Source of the DNA: Rutidosis leptorrhynchoides
Taxonomy: Eukaryota > Streptophyta > Magnoliopsida > Asterales > Asteraceae
Assembly (NCBI RefSeq): GCF_046630445.1
Contig: NC_092337.1
Span: 225,419,501-225,483,500, forward strand
Reading direction: 5' to 3'
Length of the DNA: 64,000 bases
A program made the translations under genes and the position numbers. Each line of letters starts with the position of its first letter. Positions within the stretch are counted from its first letter, which is position 1. The notes beneath the pieces were generated by a model, which made no database searches, was not told where the DNA came from, and was given only the letters and a program-made list of their open reading frames with translations. This document shows, in pieces, positions 11,612-26,040 of the stretch.

Positions 11612-12971
11612 ATTTTAATTTTAATTATAATTCTAATAATAAGGGTATGTTAGCGAATGTTGTAAGGGTGTAAGTCGAAATTCTGTCCGTGTAACGCTAC
11701 GCTATTTTTAATCATTGTAAGTTATGTTCAACCTTTTTACATTAATGTCTCGTAGCTAAGTTATTATTATGCTTATTTAAAACGAAGTAATCATGATGTT
11801 GGGCTAATTACTAAAATTGGGTAATTGGGCTTTGTACCATAATTGGGGTTTGGACAAAAGAACGACACTTGTGGAAATTAGACTATGGGCTATTAATGGG
11901 CTTTATATTTGTTTAACTAAATGAAAGTTTGTTAATGTTAATATAAAGATTTACAATTGGGCGTCCCTATAAATTACCATATACACTCGATCGGACACGA
12001 TGGGCGGGATATTTATATGTACGAATAATCGTTCATTTAACCGGACACGGGAATGGATTAATAGCCACTAGAATAATTAAAACAGGGGTGAAATTACATT
12101 CAAGGGTAATTGGTGTAATTGCTAACAAAGTAGTAAAACCTTGGTTTACACGCAGTTGATAACCTGGTGTATTCATTAAACAAAGTATTAAAACCTTGTT
12201 ACAATTCGAATCCCCAATTAGTTGGAATATTTAACTTCGGGTATAAGGATAATTTGACGAGGACACTCGCACTTTATATTTATGACTGATGGACTGTTAA
12301 GGACAAAAACCAGACGGACATATTAAATAATCCAGGAAAAAGGACAATTAACCCATGGGCATAAAACTAAAATCAACACGTCAAACATCATGATTACGGA
12401 AGTTTAAATAAGCATAATTCTTTTATTTCATATTTAATTTCCTTTATTTTATATTTAATTGCACTTCTAATTATCGCACTTTTATTTATTGTTATTTAAT
12501 CGCACTTTTAATTATCGTACTTTTTAATTATCGCAAGTTTATTTTATCGCACTTTTATTATTCGCAATTTCATTATCGTTATTTACTTTACGCTTTAATT
12601 TAAGTCTTGTATTTATTTTATATTTTACATTAGGTTTTAACTGCGACTAAAGTCTTAAAATCGACAAACCGGTCATTAAACGGTAAAAACCCCCCTTTTT
12701 AATAATAATATTACTTATATATATGTTTGTATTTTTATAAAAGTAAACTAATATAGCGTTGAGCTTTGTTTAAAGATTTCCCTGTGGAACGAACCGGACT
12801 TACTAAAAACTACACTACTGTACGATTAGGTACACTTCCTATAAGTGTTGTAGCAAGGTTTAAGTATATCCATTCTATAAATAAATAAATATCTTGTGTA
12901 AAATTGTATCGTATTTAATAGTTTTTTCTAGTAAAATATAAACTATTTCGTATACACCTCGCATAACATCA
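10968..12971 (+). repeat. 3' LTR of A1 (2004 bp)
   Basis: It begins TGATAATGCTAAAAACG and ends CATAACATCA. Both ends match the 5' LTR of A2 (34714-36713), whose right end is followed by a primer-binding site, so the borders are firm. It contains a GC-rich inverted pair upstream of a TATA box, a short (TA)n at 11570-11604, and a run of TTATCGCACTTTT-type short repeats at about 12440-12600. Confidence 0.93.
11436..11510 (+). promoter_or_regulatory. Core promoter of the Athila LTR with GC-rich hairpin
   Basis: CTCCGCGACTCGCGGAG (11436-11452) and CCGCGAGTCGCGGAG (11469-11483) form a 15-bp inverted pair around an A/T-rich loop. CTATAAAG (11503-11510) lies about 20 nt downstream and looks like a TATA box. 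The same layout is present in A2 at 35193-35268 and 63182-63257. The promoter role is inferred from the TATA element and its place in the LTR. Confidence 0.55.
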
Positions 12972-15079
<2,108 letters not shown>

Positions 15080-15838
15080 TGTACCGAAGATTGAATGAAA
15101 ATTAACAACAGTATAGCCATGATTGAAGAATTATTTTGCCGACAGTTTTCACGGACTATTATTTCGTACTCCATTGTAAACTAGTGGTGGATAAAAGTCC
15201 AAAGAAAAATCCCAAAATTTTACATAAATTATATTTATTTATTTTAGTCATTATTATAAAATTAAATGGTCGTTAACTATTTAAAAACTTTTAATTAAAA
15301 TTAAATTAATTATTAGCCCTCAACCCCAAGTAAAATATAAGAAATGTAAATTTTTAACAAATATCTCCTAAATATATATTTAATAAGCCTATAAGTTATA
15401 TAACTCATTTTTGGGTCATCGTTTATTTTTAAAATCATATAAATTTGAATTTAACTTGCTTAATATCAATCGGAACACCAAACGAGTATTATAATTATTT
15501 AATATTTATTTTTAATATACGTTATATATATACATATAGATTTATTTTCATAACAATTTAATTATATCGTATTTTATTTTACATTTTTAGTTCTAACGAT
15601 TAAATCGTATTTTATTATTTCAAGTTATATATATATATATATATATTTAAATATATATGTATCTATTTGCAATTAGTTGTTTGTGAATCGTCGAGAACAG
15701 TCGAAGGTCAAATGGATTCATTAAAATAGTTCAAAATTTATGAGACTCAACATTACAGACTTTGCTTATCGTTACAAAATATTAAATCGCATCGAGAGTT
15801 TGGTTCAAAATTTAGTCGAAATTTTCCGGGTCACTACA
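15080..15838 (-). repeat. Second partial LTR of the same family, minus orientation
   Basis: On the minus strand it begins TGTAGTGACCCGGAAAATTT at 15838 and aligns along its length with 14281-15079 (shared blocks GTGGTGGATAAAAG, TCGTTTATTT, GTGAATCGTCG). It breaks into copia coding sequence just after the RNase H motif CYTDA, so it was inserted in, or recombined with, the copia element. Its left border is not resolved. Confidence 0.5.
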
Positions 15839-17156
15839 GCATCAGTGTAACAATTTATGCTCAGTTCATCGAAACCTCCGTAAACTAAGAACATATCTTT
15901 AGTTATTCGTAAATACTTCAATATATTCTTTACAGCAGTCCAGTGACTTTCACCTGGATTCTGTTGGTATTGGCTCGTCATATTGAGAGCGAAAGAAACA
16001 TCTGGTCTAGTGTACCTCATAGCATACATGATGGATCTAATAGTTGAAGCATATGGGACCCCAGTCATTCGCTTTACCTCGTCGGGTGTAGATGGGGTTT
16101 GAGTCTTACTCAACACCACATTTGCTTGCATCGGAAGACTACCTCTCTTGGAAGAATCCATCTTAAAATGCTTTAAGATTTTGTCAACATATGCACTTTG
16201 ACTTAGACCTATTAACCGCTTAGATCTATCTCTATAGATCTTGATTCCTAGGATATACACTGCATCTCCCAGATCTTTCATAGCGAAACATTTTCCAAGC
16301 CATGACTTAACGTCTTGTAGCGTTGGAATATGATTTCCCATGAGTAATATGTCATCAACATATAAGATCAGAAAGACTTTAACGCTCTCACTAGCTCTCA
16401 TGTACACACAGGGCTGATCAAGGTTTTATGAGAAGCCAAACTCTTTGATTTTCTCATCAAACTTCTTGTTCCAACTCCTTGATGCTTGCTTTAATCCATA
16501 AATGGATTTCTGAAGCTTGCATACTTTATTAGGATACTTAGGATTCACAAACCCTTCAGGTTGCACCAAATATACGTCCTCTCTAAGGTGACTATTCAAG
16601 AATGTGGTTTTGACATCCATTTGCCAAATCTCATAGTCATAGTACGCTGCTATATCTATGAGTATCCTAATAGCTTTAATGTCCGCTACCGGAGAAAAGG
16701 TCTCTTCATAATCAATTTCGTAGGTTTAAGTATAACCTTTTGCAACCAAGTGGGCCTTAAAGGTATGTGCATTTTCGTCCATGTCGGTCTTTTTCTTGAA
16801 TATCCATTTACACCCAACAGGCTTACAGTTTGGTGGGAGATCAATCAAGAGCCAAACTTGATTATCTTTCATGGACTGCATCTCTACATTCATAGCATCT
16901 TGCCGTTTATCAGATTTAGGATCTGACAATGCAACTTTGTAATTAGCGGGTTCGCCCAGATCCTCTAATTCCAAGTCCTCCGTCGTAACCATAAGGTATA
17001 ACCTTTCAGGTGGACGAGAGGTTCTACTATATCTACGAATGAGACATGCTTCGTCTTGTACTTCAACACTTTTATGTTGCGGCTCAGTACGAATTTCGCT
17101 AGTGCCTTCAGAAGGTAATGTATCTTGTTCTCGAATTTCTTCAAGATCTACAGTGC
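15839..17156 (-). pseudogene. Copia pol, reverse transcriptase and RNase H start (C-terminal part of the polyprotein)
   Basis: Frame-consistent pieces on minus show a spacer after integrase, then the RT with CKWIFKKK, MDVKTTFLN, QPEGF, YGLKQASR and the catalytic LYVDDILL. RNase H begins at CYTDA and is cut off at 15839. In-frame TAA codons interrupt near 16726 and 16425; family alignment in memory suggests Gln codons there (CAA to TAA). Once the solo LTR and one copy of its target duplication are removed, this part is in frame with the integrase part at 21308. It is non-functional. Confidence 0.85.
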
Positions 17157-18464
17157 TCCCATGTAGAGACCCGTCCTAATCCATTCGGACGAAGTCCATA
17201 TCGATTATAAATGATTCACAATAGTTGATTACATCGCGAGGTACTTGACCTCTACATGATACATTTTACAAACATTGCATTCGTTTTTGAAAAGACAATC
17301 TTTCATTACATCAAAAGTTGACAACATGCATACCATTTTGTAATATATCTTACTATAATTGACTTAATAATAATCTTGATGAACTCAATGACTCGAATGC
17401 AACGTCTTTTGAAATATGTCATGAATGACTCCAAGTAATATCTCTAAGATGAGCAAATGCACAGCAGAAGATTTCTTTCGTACCTGAGAATAAACATGCT
17501 TTAAAGTGTCAACCAAAAGGTTGGTGAGTTCATTAGTTTAACATAAATAATCATTTCATAATTTTAATAGACCACAAGATTTCATATTTCCATTTCTCAT
17601 AAACATACGTCCCATGCATAGATACAAAAATATGATTCATATGGATTGAACACCTGGTAATCGACATTCACAATATGCATATAAGAATATCCCCATCATT
17701 CCGGGATCCTCCTTCGGACATGATTTAAATTTCGAAGTACTAAAGCATCTGATACTTTGGATGGGGCTTGTTGGGCCCAATAGATCTATCTTTAATATTC
17801 GCGTCAATTAGGGTGTCTGTTCCCTAATTCTTAGATTACCAGACTTAATAAAAAGGGGCATATTCGGTTTAATAATCCAGCCATAGAATGTAGTTTTAAG
17901 TACTTGTGTCTATTTTGTAAAACAGTTATAAAAGCAGCGCATGTATTCTCAGTCCCAAAATATATATTGTGAAAGCATTTAAAAAGGGATTAATGAAACT
18001 CATGCATATAAATTATTGTAAAACAGTTAATAAAGCATTTGCACGTATTCTCAGCCCTAAAAATGTAAAGAGTAAAAGGGGAGCAAATGAAACTCACCTA
18101 ATGTATTTTGTAGTAAAAATACATATGACTATATTGAACAATGCAGGGTTGGCCTCGGATTCACGAACCTATATCATTTGTATATTTATTAATACTCATA
18201 ATCGTAATCGAACAATTTAATATATTATAACTTTATATATCATTTATTTAAGTTGTATATATATTTGGAAATGATTATTGTTTATATAGTTCCATGTATA
18301 TACATATGTATATGTAAATATATATATTTAAAATACTTAATTTGTTATATACGAATAATTATATATAGGCTGTTAATTTGTTTAAAACATACTTATATCC
18401 TTAATAATATTCTTAAAACTTTTTATTTTCATAAACGTAATTATTTTCAATAATAATATTATAG

Positions 18465-19205
18465 GTGATACTACCATTAATAATAATGATGATAGTTTTA
18501 GTAATAAATCTCATAATAGTGATAATATCAGTAGGTTTTAATAATTTAAATAATTTAATAATAATGATAATGAAACTTATACTTTTTGATAATAATACTA
18601 ACATAATAGTTTTAATCATAATGGTAATACTAATATCAATCTTAATGATAATACTAATAATGGTAACAATACTAAATAATAATAACTATAAAGATAATAA
18701 TGTTATGGGTAATGATAGTTATGACATTGTCTTTAATGCTTACATAAATATAACTAATAATACTTATAAATACAACTATGATAATAGTAATAATAACAAT
18801 AGTTATAATGATAATGATTATAATTATAATAATGATAATAATCATAATAGCACTCAGTAGTAGTAATAATAATAATAATAACACTTAATAATAATAATAA
18901 TACTACAATAATTATAATACTTATATTTAATTATGATAATAATAAATTATAGTACGATGGTTATAATATTACTTAACTTGACAATGATAATAATAATATT
19001 CATTTTTGTAATTATAATCATAATGATAATAAAAATAATAGCTATTACTTGTATTAGTAATAATAATAACAATAACGATAATTTTAATTTCAATACAAAT
19101 AATAATAATGGTGATATTACTACTAATAATAATAATAATGCTAATAATAATAAAAATCATAATAGTCATAATATCTAATAATATTAATACTAATACTAAC
19201 ATAAA

Positions 19206-19285
<80 letters not shown>

Positions 19286-19320
19286 TAATAATAATAATAA
19301 TAATAATAATGATAATAAAC
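18465..19320. repeat. (TAA)n-rich microsatellite tract
   Basis: About 850 bp of degenerate TAA/TAATGA repeats, becoming nearly pure (AAT)n at 19206-19310. All ORFs read through it are low-complexity artefacts. It abuts the tRNA-like sequence at 19369-19450, on the side where a SINE tail would lie. Confidence 0.9.
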
Positions 19321-19368
19321 ATAAAATAAAAGAAGTAAACTACCTTCAAGAAAATCGCCCAAAAATAT

Positions 19369-19450
19369 TATTGCCTCACAGGGGACTCGAACCTGTGACC
19401 TCCCGAATACACACAGCAACACATAACCAGCACGCTATCTCGTTTTTTCT
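19369..19450 (-). repeat. tRNA-derived, SINE-like pol III head
   Basis: On the minus strand TAGCGTGCTGG resembles an A box, and about 35 nt further GGTTCGAGTCC is a perfect B box. The surrounding bases do not fold into a complete cloverleaf (the T-arm has a mismatch), so it is not called as a tRNA gene. The minus-strand 3' side runs through a short unique body into (ATT)n. A degenerate tRNA pseudogene is the alternative. Confidence 0.5.
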
Positions 19451-21041
19451 GATTAAACCCACATAAAATTTCATTTAACCCTTTTTATTTTGTTTCCTGA
19501 TTTCTCCATCTTCTTTACTAACTCAATTCTATCAGGTACTCAACCATTAACAACAGCGAGCATTATAGTTTGTGGTTTTAGACTTGTAAACGAAATAAAA
19601 ATCAATATGTATTGATTCCTAAGTTAATTAAAAGCAAAAAAAAAATATAAATAAGGAAATAAAAAAAAATACCGTCGCTGTTTAGAACACATGAAGGCTT
19701 TTATAATTTCAGTTTTAAGGACGTAATAGACTCGGATTAAAACACGAAATATATTTAATATCGATCCCAGAACCTTTTGGAATCGTCAATTGAGTTTAAC
19801 ACATTCATATGAACTCGAATTTGATCATGAACAATAGTTTGACTTTTTCAAATCAAAACTTTGACTCTAAAATTGTTAATCAATCGAAAGAATTGACAAG
19901 TGAAAACTTACAGCGAGTTTAAATGGACGAATCCTAACAGAATGGTATTATTAGATTTTGAAAAACGATTCATGTTCAAAGGATGTGGTTTTGAGTTCCT
20001 AACAGAGGTACCGCAAAGAAAGGAAAAAAAAAATCTTATTTACCATATTAGTTATTGTTTAAGATAATTGTAATTGTTATTGTGGATGGAAGAACTGAAT
20101 GAGTTAGCCAGTAACACTGTACAATTCGTTGTTTTGATATAGGGTAGTCGACAGAATTTGTAATCCAGTACAGACATAAAATAAATAAATAAATAAACTG
20201 TTCTTGATGTTAATTCCTTTTTGTTTCCATTATAAATTGAGATGGATGGATAACTGATTAGAGACACAACAAAAAAAAATCGACTAAAGTTTGATATCCC
20301 CCTAAAACAGAATCGTACTAGTTGATTGTGATGTTAAACAACTTTGCTTAATTATTTATCTGATATGATTGATTTTTATAAATATAAATGCAATTATATT
20401 TAATAGTAATAATATTATTAATATTAACCCTAAAATAAAAATAAAAATACTAATACTAACAAATTAATAATAGTAATAATAACAATTATATTAATACAAA
20501 AGTCATATTTATAATAAGGATAATATTAGTAATAATACGATAATTGATAGTTTTTACTTATTTTAATAATGATAATATTAATAACCATTTTAATAATAAT
20601 ACTAATGTTAGAGATGTTATTTTTAAATTACAATTAAATTATACTTTTAATCATTCTTATAATAGTATTTATGTTCAAAATATTTAATTTAAAAATTAAA
20701 ATTTTAAAATTATAATAATATTAATAATTCTAATATTGATATTAATATTTGTAGTAATAATAAAAGTAATAATAATATTACTACGACATCTATATTTTAT
20801 GCTTGTAATTACATTTAGTATAATAATTTTACAATTTATTAATTATATCATGATTATTAATTATATATTGTAAGATACTATATTTTGTATATTTCATATT
20901 TTTATATATTACAATATATATGATACTACTTATGTATTGAATTTATATATATTCATTTTAATAGTAACTTAATTATTCTATATATATTTTGAAATTGATT
21001 AAAGTGTATTTTGATTAATTTAAAATATTATATGTACACTC

Positions 21042-21043
<2 letters not shown>

Positions 21044-21130
<87 letters not shown>
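21044..21130. repeat. (TA)n microsatellite in the solo LTR
   Basis: Nearly pure TA dinucleotide repeat ending in TACATACAT, close to the LTR 5' end on minus. Confidence 0.95.
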
Positions 21131-21134
<4 letters not shown>

Positions 21135-21307
21135 CATATTATTTGAACACAATTGTTCGTGAATCGTCGGTAATGGTCAAAGGGTAATTGATTACATGAA
21201 TATAGTTTCAAACTTTTCGAGACTCAACATTACAGATTTTTCTTATCGTGTCGAAAACATATAAAGATTAAAGTTTAATTTTGATCGGAAATTTCCGGGT
21301 CATCACA

Positions 21308-23483
21308 TCCCACTTGCTTCTTGTAAGAGGAGACTCTTCTCCAAAAACTCAGCATATCTAGCAGTGAAAACCTTGTTTTCTACTGGATAGTAGAAGTGGT
21401 ATCCCATCATTTCCTTTGAGTATCCTACAAAGATACACTTGATAGTTCTAGACTCAAGTTTGTTTGGTGTATCACGCTTCATGTGAGCCTCACAACCCCA
21501 GACTTTCAAGTAAGACAGATTTGGTACCTTCCTATGCCATATTTCATATAGTGTCTTATTTACCTTCTTGGTCGGAACCATGTTGAGAATGCGTGCAGCA
21601 GACTCTAGAGCATATCCCCAAAAGGATGCTGGTAGAGTTGTTAGACTCATCATTGATCGAACCATGTCAAGCAAAGTTCGATTTCTCCTTTCTGACATCC
21701 CATTATGCTGAGGTGTGTAAGAAGGAGTAAATTGTGAGACAATCCCACGATCTCTTAGATGATCTAAAAACTCTTGACTCATATATTCGCCTCTACGGTT
21801 GGATCGTAGAACCTTAATGGTCTTTTCGAATTGATTTTCTACTTCATTTTGAAACGCTTTAAACTTTTCAAATACTTCATGTTTATGTTTAATCAAGTAA
21901 ACATAACAATATCTACTAAAATCATCAGTAAAAGTAACGAAGTATGTAGCTCCATCTCTTGACATCGTTCTAAATGGGCCACATACATAAGTATGAATGA
22001 GTCTAAATAGATCACTTGCCCTTTCAACCTGGTGGGTAAAGAGTTTCTTTGTCATTTTTCCAGATAAACAAGATTCACATATGTCAAACGACTCATTGCT
22101 GGTTGACTCAAGAAGCCTATCGTGTTGCATCTTTGTTATGCGTTTCTTGTTTATATGACCAAGATGACAATGCCATAGATATGTAGAATTCAAATCATGT
22201 TTGAATTTCTTAGAGCTACAATTAAATATAGAACTTTCATTTGGAACAAGATTATGCATGTCAATTTCAAAAATACCATCTCTAGGAATAACATTAAAAT
22301 AAAAAACATTATCCTTAGAAACTGAAATACCATAATCCGTGAATACATGATTAAAACCATTATCCTTCAAACGAGAAACTGAAATAACACCTCTAGTAAT
22401 AGAAGGTGCATAATGACAATTATCTAAAATGAGAATAAGTCCACTTGGGAGGATGAGCTCATAGCTTCCTATAGCTACAACAGCTGCACAATCGCCATTG
22501 CCAACGTACAAATCCAAAGCCCCCTTATTCAGCTTTCGAATTTTCCTAAGTCCCTGCATATCATTACAAATATGAGTACCACAACCAGTCTCATAAACCC
22601 AAGTTTTATTAGGAAAATTATAGAGTTCTATAACGAAGATACCTAAAGTGATGGTCGAACCAGCCTTTCCCTTCTTCAACTCATCCAAGTAAAGCACACA
22701 GTTTCGTCTCCAATGACCAATCTGGCCACAATGGTGACAAGCCATGTTCTTTGTGGGATGCTATTTCTTTGCTGGTGGTGGAATTTTCTTCTTAGGTGTG
22801 TAAGCTTGCTTACTCTTTCCTTTTCCATTTCCACTAACAGCTTGCGGCTTTCTTTTCTGGATTTTACATTCCTTTATGGTTAAGACTGCATGAGTCTTCT
22901 TTGGTAACCCCTTTTCAGCTTGCTTAAGCATTGCATGAAGCTCAGGAATGGTTTTTCCCATGCTATGCATATTGTAATTCATTACAAATCCATCATAGTC
23001 CTTGGATAGTAAAGTAAGTATCAAGTGCACTCTAAGAACTGGTGGCATAGCGTAACCTAGGCGATCCAGTTGATCCAGATAGCCTTTGATCTTCAAGACA
23101 TATTGGCTAACCGGCTGCCCCAACTCATGTTTGCAAGCGTGAAACGCTTTCATAGTTTCAAACAATTCCTGTTCAGCCTGCTATTGGGACATCATCTTGA
23201 GTTCCTCAATCATGTCATATGCATTATAGTCCATTAAGTTCCTTTATAGCTCAGAGGTCATGCTAGCAAGCATAAGACATGCTACTTCAAGTTGTTCGTT
23301 ATACTGCTTAGTATAAGCATTACGAATAGTAGCATTAGCAGTTTCAGGTGGGGCTTCAGGTAAAGGATTCTCCAGATGGTGCAACTTCCTTTCAGACTTT
23401 AAGACAATCTGAAGGTTTCGATACCAGTCAATGAATTTGTTAACATTCAATTTTTCCTTCTCAAGGATTGACCTTATGGTCAT
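21308..23483 (-). pseudogene. Copia gag, protease and integrase (N-terminal part of the polyprotein)
   Basis: All pieces share one minus-strand frame. Gag begins at the ATG at 23483-23481 and continues with FETMKAFHACKHELGQPVS, a basic linker, and a CHCGQIGHWRRNC knuckle (CX2CX4HX4C). The protease motif reads ETGCGTH where the catalytic residue should be Asp, so the active site is lost. Integrase follows: HLGHINKKR...CESCLSGK zinc finger, then the core with FTDDFSRYCYVYL and TPQHNGMSERRNRTL. In-frame stops at 23244-23246 (TAA), 23181-23183 (TAG) and 22761-22763 (TAG) break gag. Integrase is uninterrupted to the LTR insertion at 21307. Confidence 0.88.
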
Positions 23484-24774
23484 GTTGTTTACGGTTGAAT
23501 TGCGTTTGATGTCATCTACAAAATAAACAAGGTTCTTTTAGTATCTTTAATAATTATCCTTTTATAAATTAACTACCCATGTTTTAAAAAAACTTATAAA
23601 ACTTTTAATTTACGCAAAAGGCTAAGATCCGCATTGTGCTTCCACCATCACATCAGTTGATCTTCTAGCAATGGTGGATTCAATCGGTAGGCGGCGGGCA
23701 CCAATTGCATTACAGGTGCAACTCTTAGATCTTTATGGGACTCACGACATTTAATGTTTAACACTAGTGTCGTGCTGGCATGTTTAGTCCATCCTTGCCT
23801 CGGGTTGCGTTCTCAACTCTCAACTCGATTAAGTCATCCAATTGTGAAACGTGTAAAAATTAATCTAGGTCTCACGCATAGAAAATAATCACCTCAGGGT
23901 TATAATTCAACTAGCTCACACACATAGTTAAAAAATAACGACAAGTGTTTCAAACGAATTGGACGGCACGACTTAAATTTTGACGGGTATATTATACTAA
24001 TTTAATAATCTTTAGAAAATTGTGTTACGAATATTACATGCATAATATTCGTCTCACAAGTTAAAAATGTTTTAACTGGATTTTAATTATGTTTTGATTT
24101 TAGTTGTCACATGACAAATTATACACAATCACATAACATATAAAATGCAACCAAACAAAATAAAATAAAACATAATAAATATGTGCAAAGCCTCAACCGA
24201 TGAAAATCCTATGCTTGGTCTCACGAGCCATTATGAGAACCAAGCAGTCAACTAAAGGGACAATCACAATAAGTAAACCTTAGAAGCTCCCACTTGCATC
24301 AAGATCTCATGATGACCAAGTGTTCTCATTCACCACATCTCCAGCGACTTTACTGCAAGTGTGTCTTGATGGTCAAATTCCGTTCACTTCAAGTCTTTAA
24401 TCCCATCATGGTGGTTACATTTAATTATAAAATAAAATACAACTAATCTAGAATTGTAAATTACATAATTGGCTCAAAACGGCCTTCCAAAATTAAAAGA
24501 TTAAGTTACATCAATAAATGGCCACAAAACAATGGCATCCATACAACCACAAACATTCAAGATCACAACACATACACATGGTCTAGGTTTTCGTCGGCTA
24601 TGCATACTTAAGTCATCACAATAATAACACGATCATGACAATAACTACGGATTGCTCCATGGCACAAGATACATGTCTTGGCCATGGATATAATAAAATA
24701 AAGCATGTAAATTTATACAAAAGCCATTAACAAAACAACCACGCATAAAAATTACTAACCGTATAAAAACATAA
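23484..24774 (-). other. Untranslated leader of the copia element
   Basis: About 1.3 kb between the primer-binding site and gag. There is no ORF of note; the 65-codon minus ORF at 24727-24924 crosses the primer site and LTR border and is not credible. Confidence 0.6.
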
Positions 24775-24789
24775 GGGCTCTTGATACCA
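24775..24789 (-). promoter_or_regulatory. Primer-binding site of the copia element (initiator Met tRNA type)
   Basis: The minus strand reads TGGTATCAAGAGCCC, close to TGGTATCAGAGCC, the complement of the plant initiator tRNA-Met 3' end. It lies one base after the LTR end CACCAGCA. Confidence 0.8.
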
Positions 24790-24790
24790 C

Positions 24791-25622
24791 TGCTGGTGAT
24801 TTAGGGTTTTAAGAAAAACAATTTTCTCATCAATTATTATCATGTTCATACATATAATAACAATAATTTTAAGCGGAAGCATATTAATTATATTAATAAC
24901 TAAATCACCAAAAAACAGATCCATATGATTTATACGGTTAAATAAATAAATACAACAAGAGAGTTTAAAGATTATACCTTTCTTGTAGAACCGGATTGAA
25001 AGAAGAGAAACTAACAGTCAAAAGTATGGTTGCCGCTAGAGTAGTCCACACTACACTTCGAACCACGTCAAACGGATATGCTAGTCCCGACTCGAGTAAC
25101 GGATTAAAAAAAAAACTACTTAGTTTAATAAAACCAAACTAGAATTCGAGTTCATTTCCGAAAGAACAAAACCAATTCGTGTGATAAATAAAGATTTCGT
25201 ATGCTGCGTAAAAAAAATTGGGGTTTAGTTTTTTTGTGCGTATAAATAAAACCAAGGATTTGAGAACATTATATATATCTTGTTAACCGACTAAAAGTCG
25301 GTGGAATTTGGGCTACACGTTTTTGACAAAGAATGGAAACAAAATATATGCAAAATTATTTTAAAATCAATTCCTTATTCCTTATGTTGTCCAACTTTCA
25401 TAAAACTTCCATACAAACCCATTTTATTTTATTGATTCATAATTCAATTTATAAATTAATTAATATACTAGTTAATATTAATTAACTAATAAATTAAATC
25501 GCTCGTTACTCAAATAATATATATGACATATATATTATTAATTTGACATCTAGGTATATAAGTGTGTGATCCCGAAGGCTCACATTAATTCAATCATATA
25601 GTTATGTGTTGTACCTTGTGCA
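24791..25622 (-). repeat. 5' LTR of the copia element (outer border approximate)
   Basis: The inner end is clear: minus-strand CTAAATCACCAGCA followed by G and the primer site. The outer end is a guess at a TGCACAAGG start; a TGTTAGTATTG near 25712 is an alternative. No second LTR copy is available for comparison. Confidence 0.55.
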
Positions 25623-26040
25623 TTAATCTAAAAAAATAAACAAAATAGAACGCACAAATAAAACTAACAAAAACATCAATGTAGTAGCTTCCATTTTACA
25701 AACAATACTAACAACTCAAGACACAATCTACAGAAGCCACTACTAGTTAAGACTACCAAATGATTAGTGTCTTTGAAGAAAAAAACTGAATAAATAAAAT
25801 TAATTATTAATTATTAATTAATTAACTCATATACTAATATACTAATTGTGGTGGGAAAAATTAATTGTGGTGGGAAAAATTGTAGTTTTAGTTATATCTG
25901 ATTGTAGTTTTAAGTTTGCGTTCACATTCCATCCGGTCCCTCAACTTCGGCTATATTTACACAACGACCCCTCAAGTTTAAATTTTTCAGGGGTTAAAAG
26001 TGTAAATATATAATTTTATTAAAATAAAAGAAATTAGTTC
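25623..26040. other. Unassigned AT-rich sequence
   Basis: No gene seen. It contains a direct duplication of AATTGTGGTGGGAAAAATT at about 25846-25881. Confidence 0.5.

Larger units (their letters stand above)
1..12971 (+). mobile_element. Athila-type Ty3/gypsy retrotransposon A1, 5'-truncated by the window edge
   Basis: The first base is already inside gag, so the 5' LTR, leader and gag start lie to the left. Order on +: gag-pol, small zinc-knuckle ORF, long noncoding spacer, Athila ORF1-like gene in the env position, about 2 kb of 3' noncoding sequence, 3' LTR. The whole order is repeated in the near-identical copy A2 (34714 onward), which fixes the boundaries. Fused gag-pol, an Asp-tRNA type primer site (seen in A2), protease motif DLGAS and an extra gene 3' of pol are hallmarks of Athila. 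The copy is defective: three nonsense codons in gag-pol and a +1 frameshift in the 3' gene. The target duplication cannot be tested because the left flank is missing. Confidence 0.9.
17162..21307 (-). repeat. Solo LTR of a B-related chromovirus family (4146 bp) inserted in copia pol
   Basis: The plus-strand left end starts TGTAGAGACCCGTCC and the right end finishes GGGTCATCACA, flanked by the perfect direct repeat TCCCA at 17157-17161 and 21308-21312. Read on minus it starts TGTGATGACCCGG. It shares ordered blocks with the B LTR: the CGAGGT...TTGACCTCTA region near the LTR 3' end, and a long block at about 17690-17870 matching the reverse complement of 30846-31030. No internal coding sequence is present. 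It is longer than the B LTR (3250 bp) because of microsatellites and a tRNA-like insert. Confidence 0.85.
15839..25622 (-). mobile_element. Degenerate Ty1/copia retrotransposon, minus strand, split by a solo LTR
   Basis: Reading right to left: 5' LTR from about 25622 down to 24791, primer-binding site 24789-24775, leader, gag, protease, integrase, interruption by a solo LTR (17162-21307), then reverse transcriptase and the start of RNase H, ending at 15839 where another LTR fragment cuts in. The order protease-integrase-RT is diagnostic of Ty1/copia. The rest of RNase H and the 3' LTR are missing from the window. The 5' LTR outer border is uncertain because there is no partner to compare. Confidence 0.85.

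Noticed and set aside
18465..19422. Several ORFs rich in Ile, Asn or Tyr on both strands
   Set aside because: Translations of the TAA repeat tract; no real composition or motif.
19369..19450. Functional tRNA gene
   Set aside because: Only the A and B boxes fit; T-arm mismatch and no convincing acceptor or anticodon arm.
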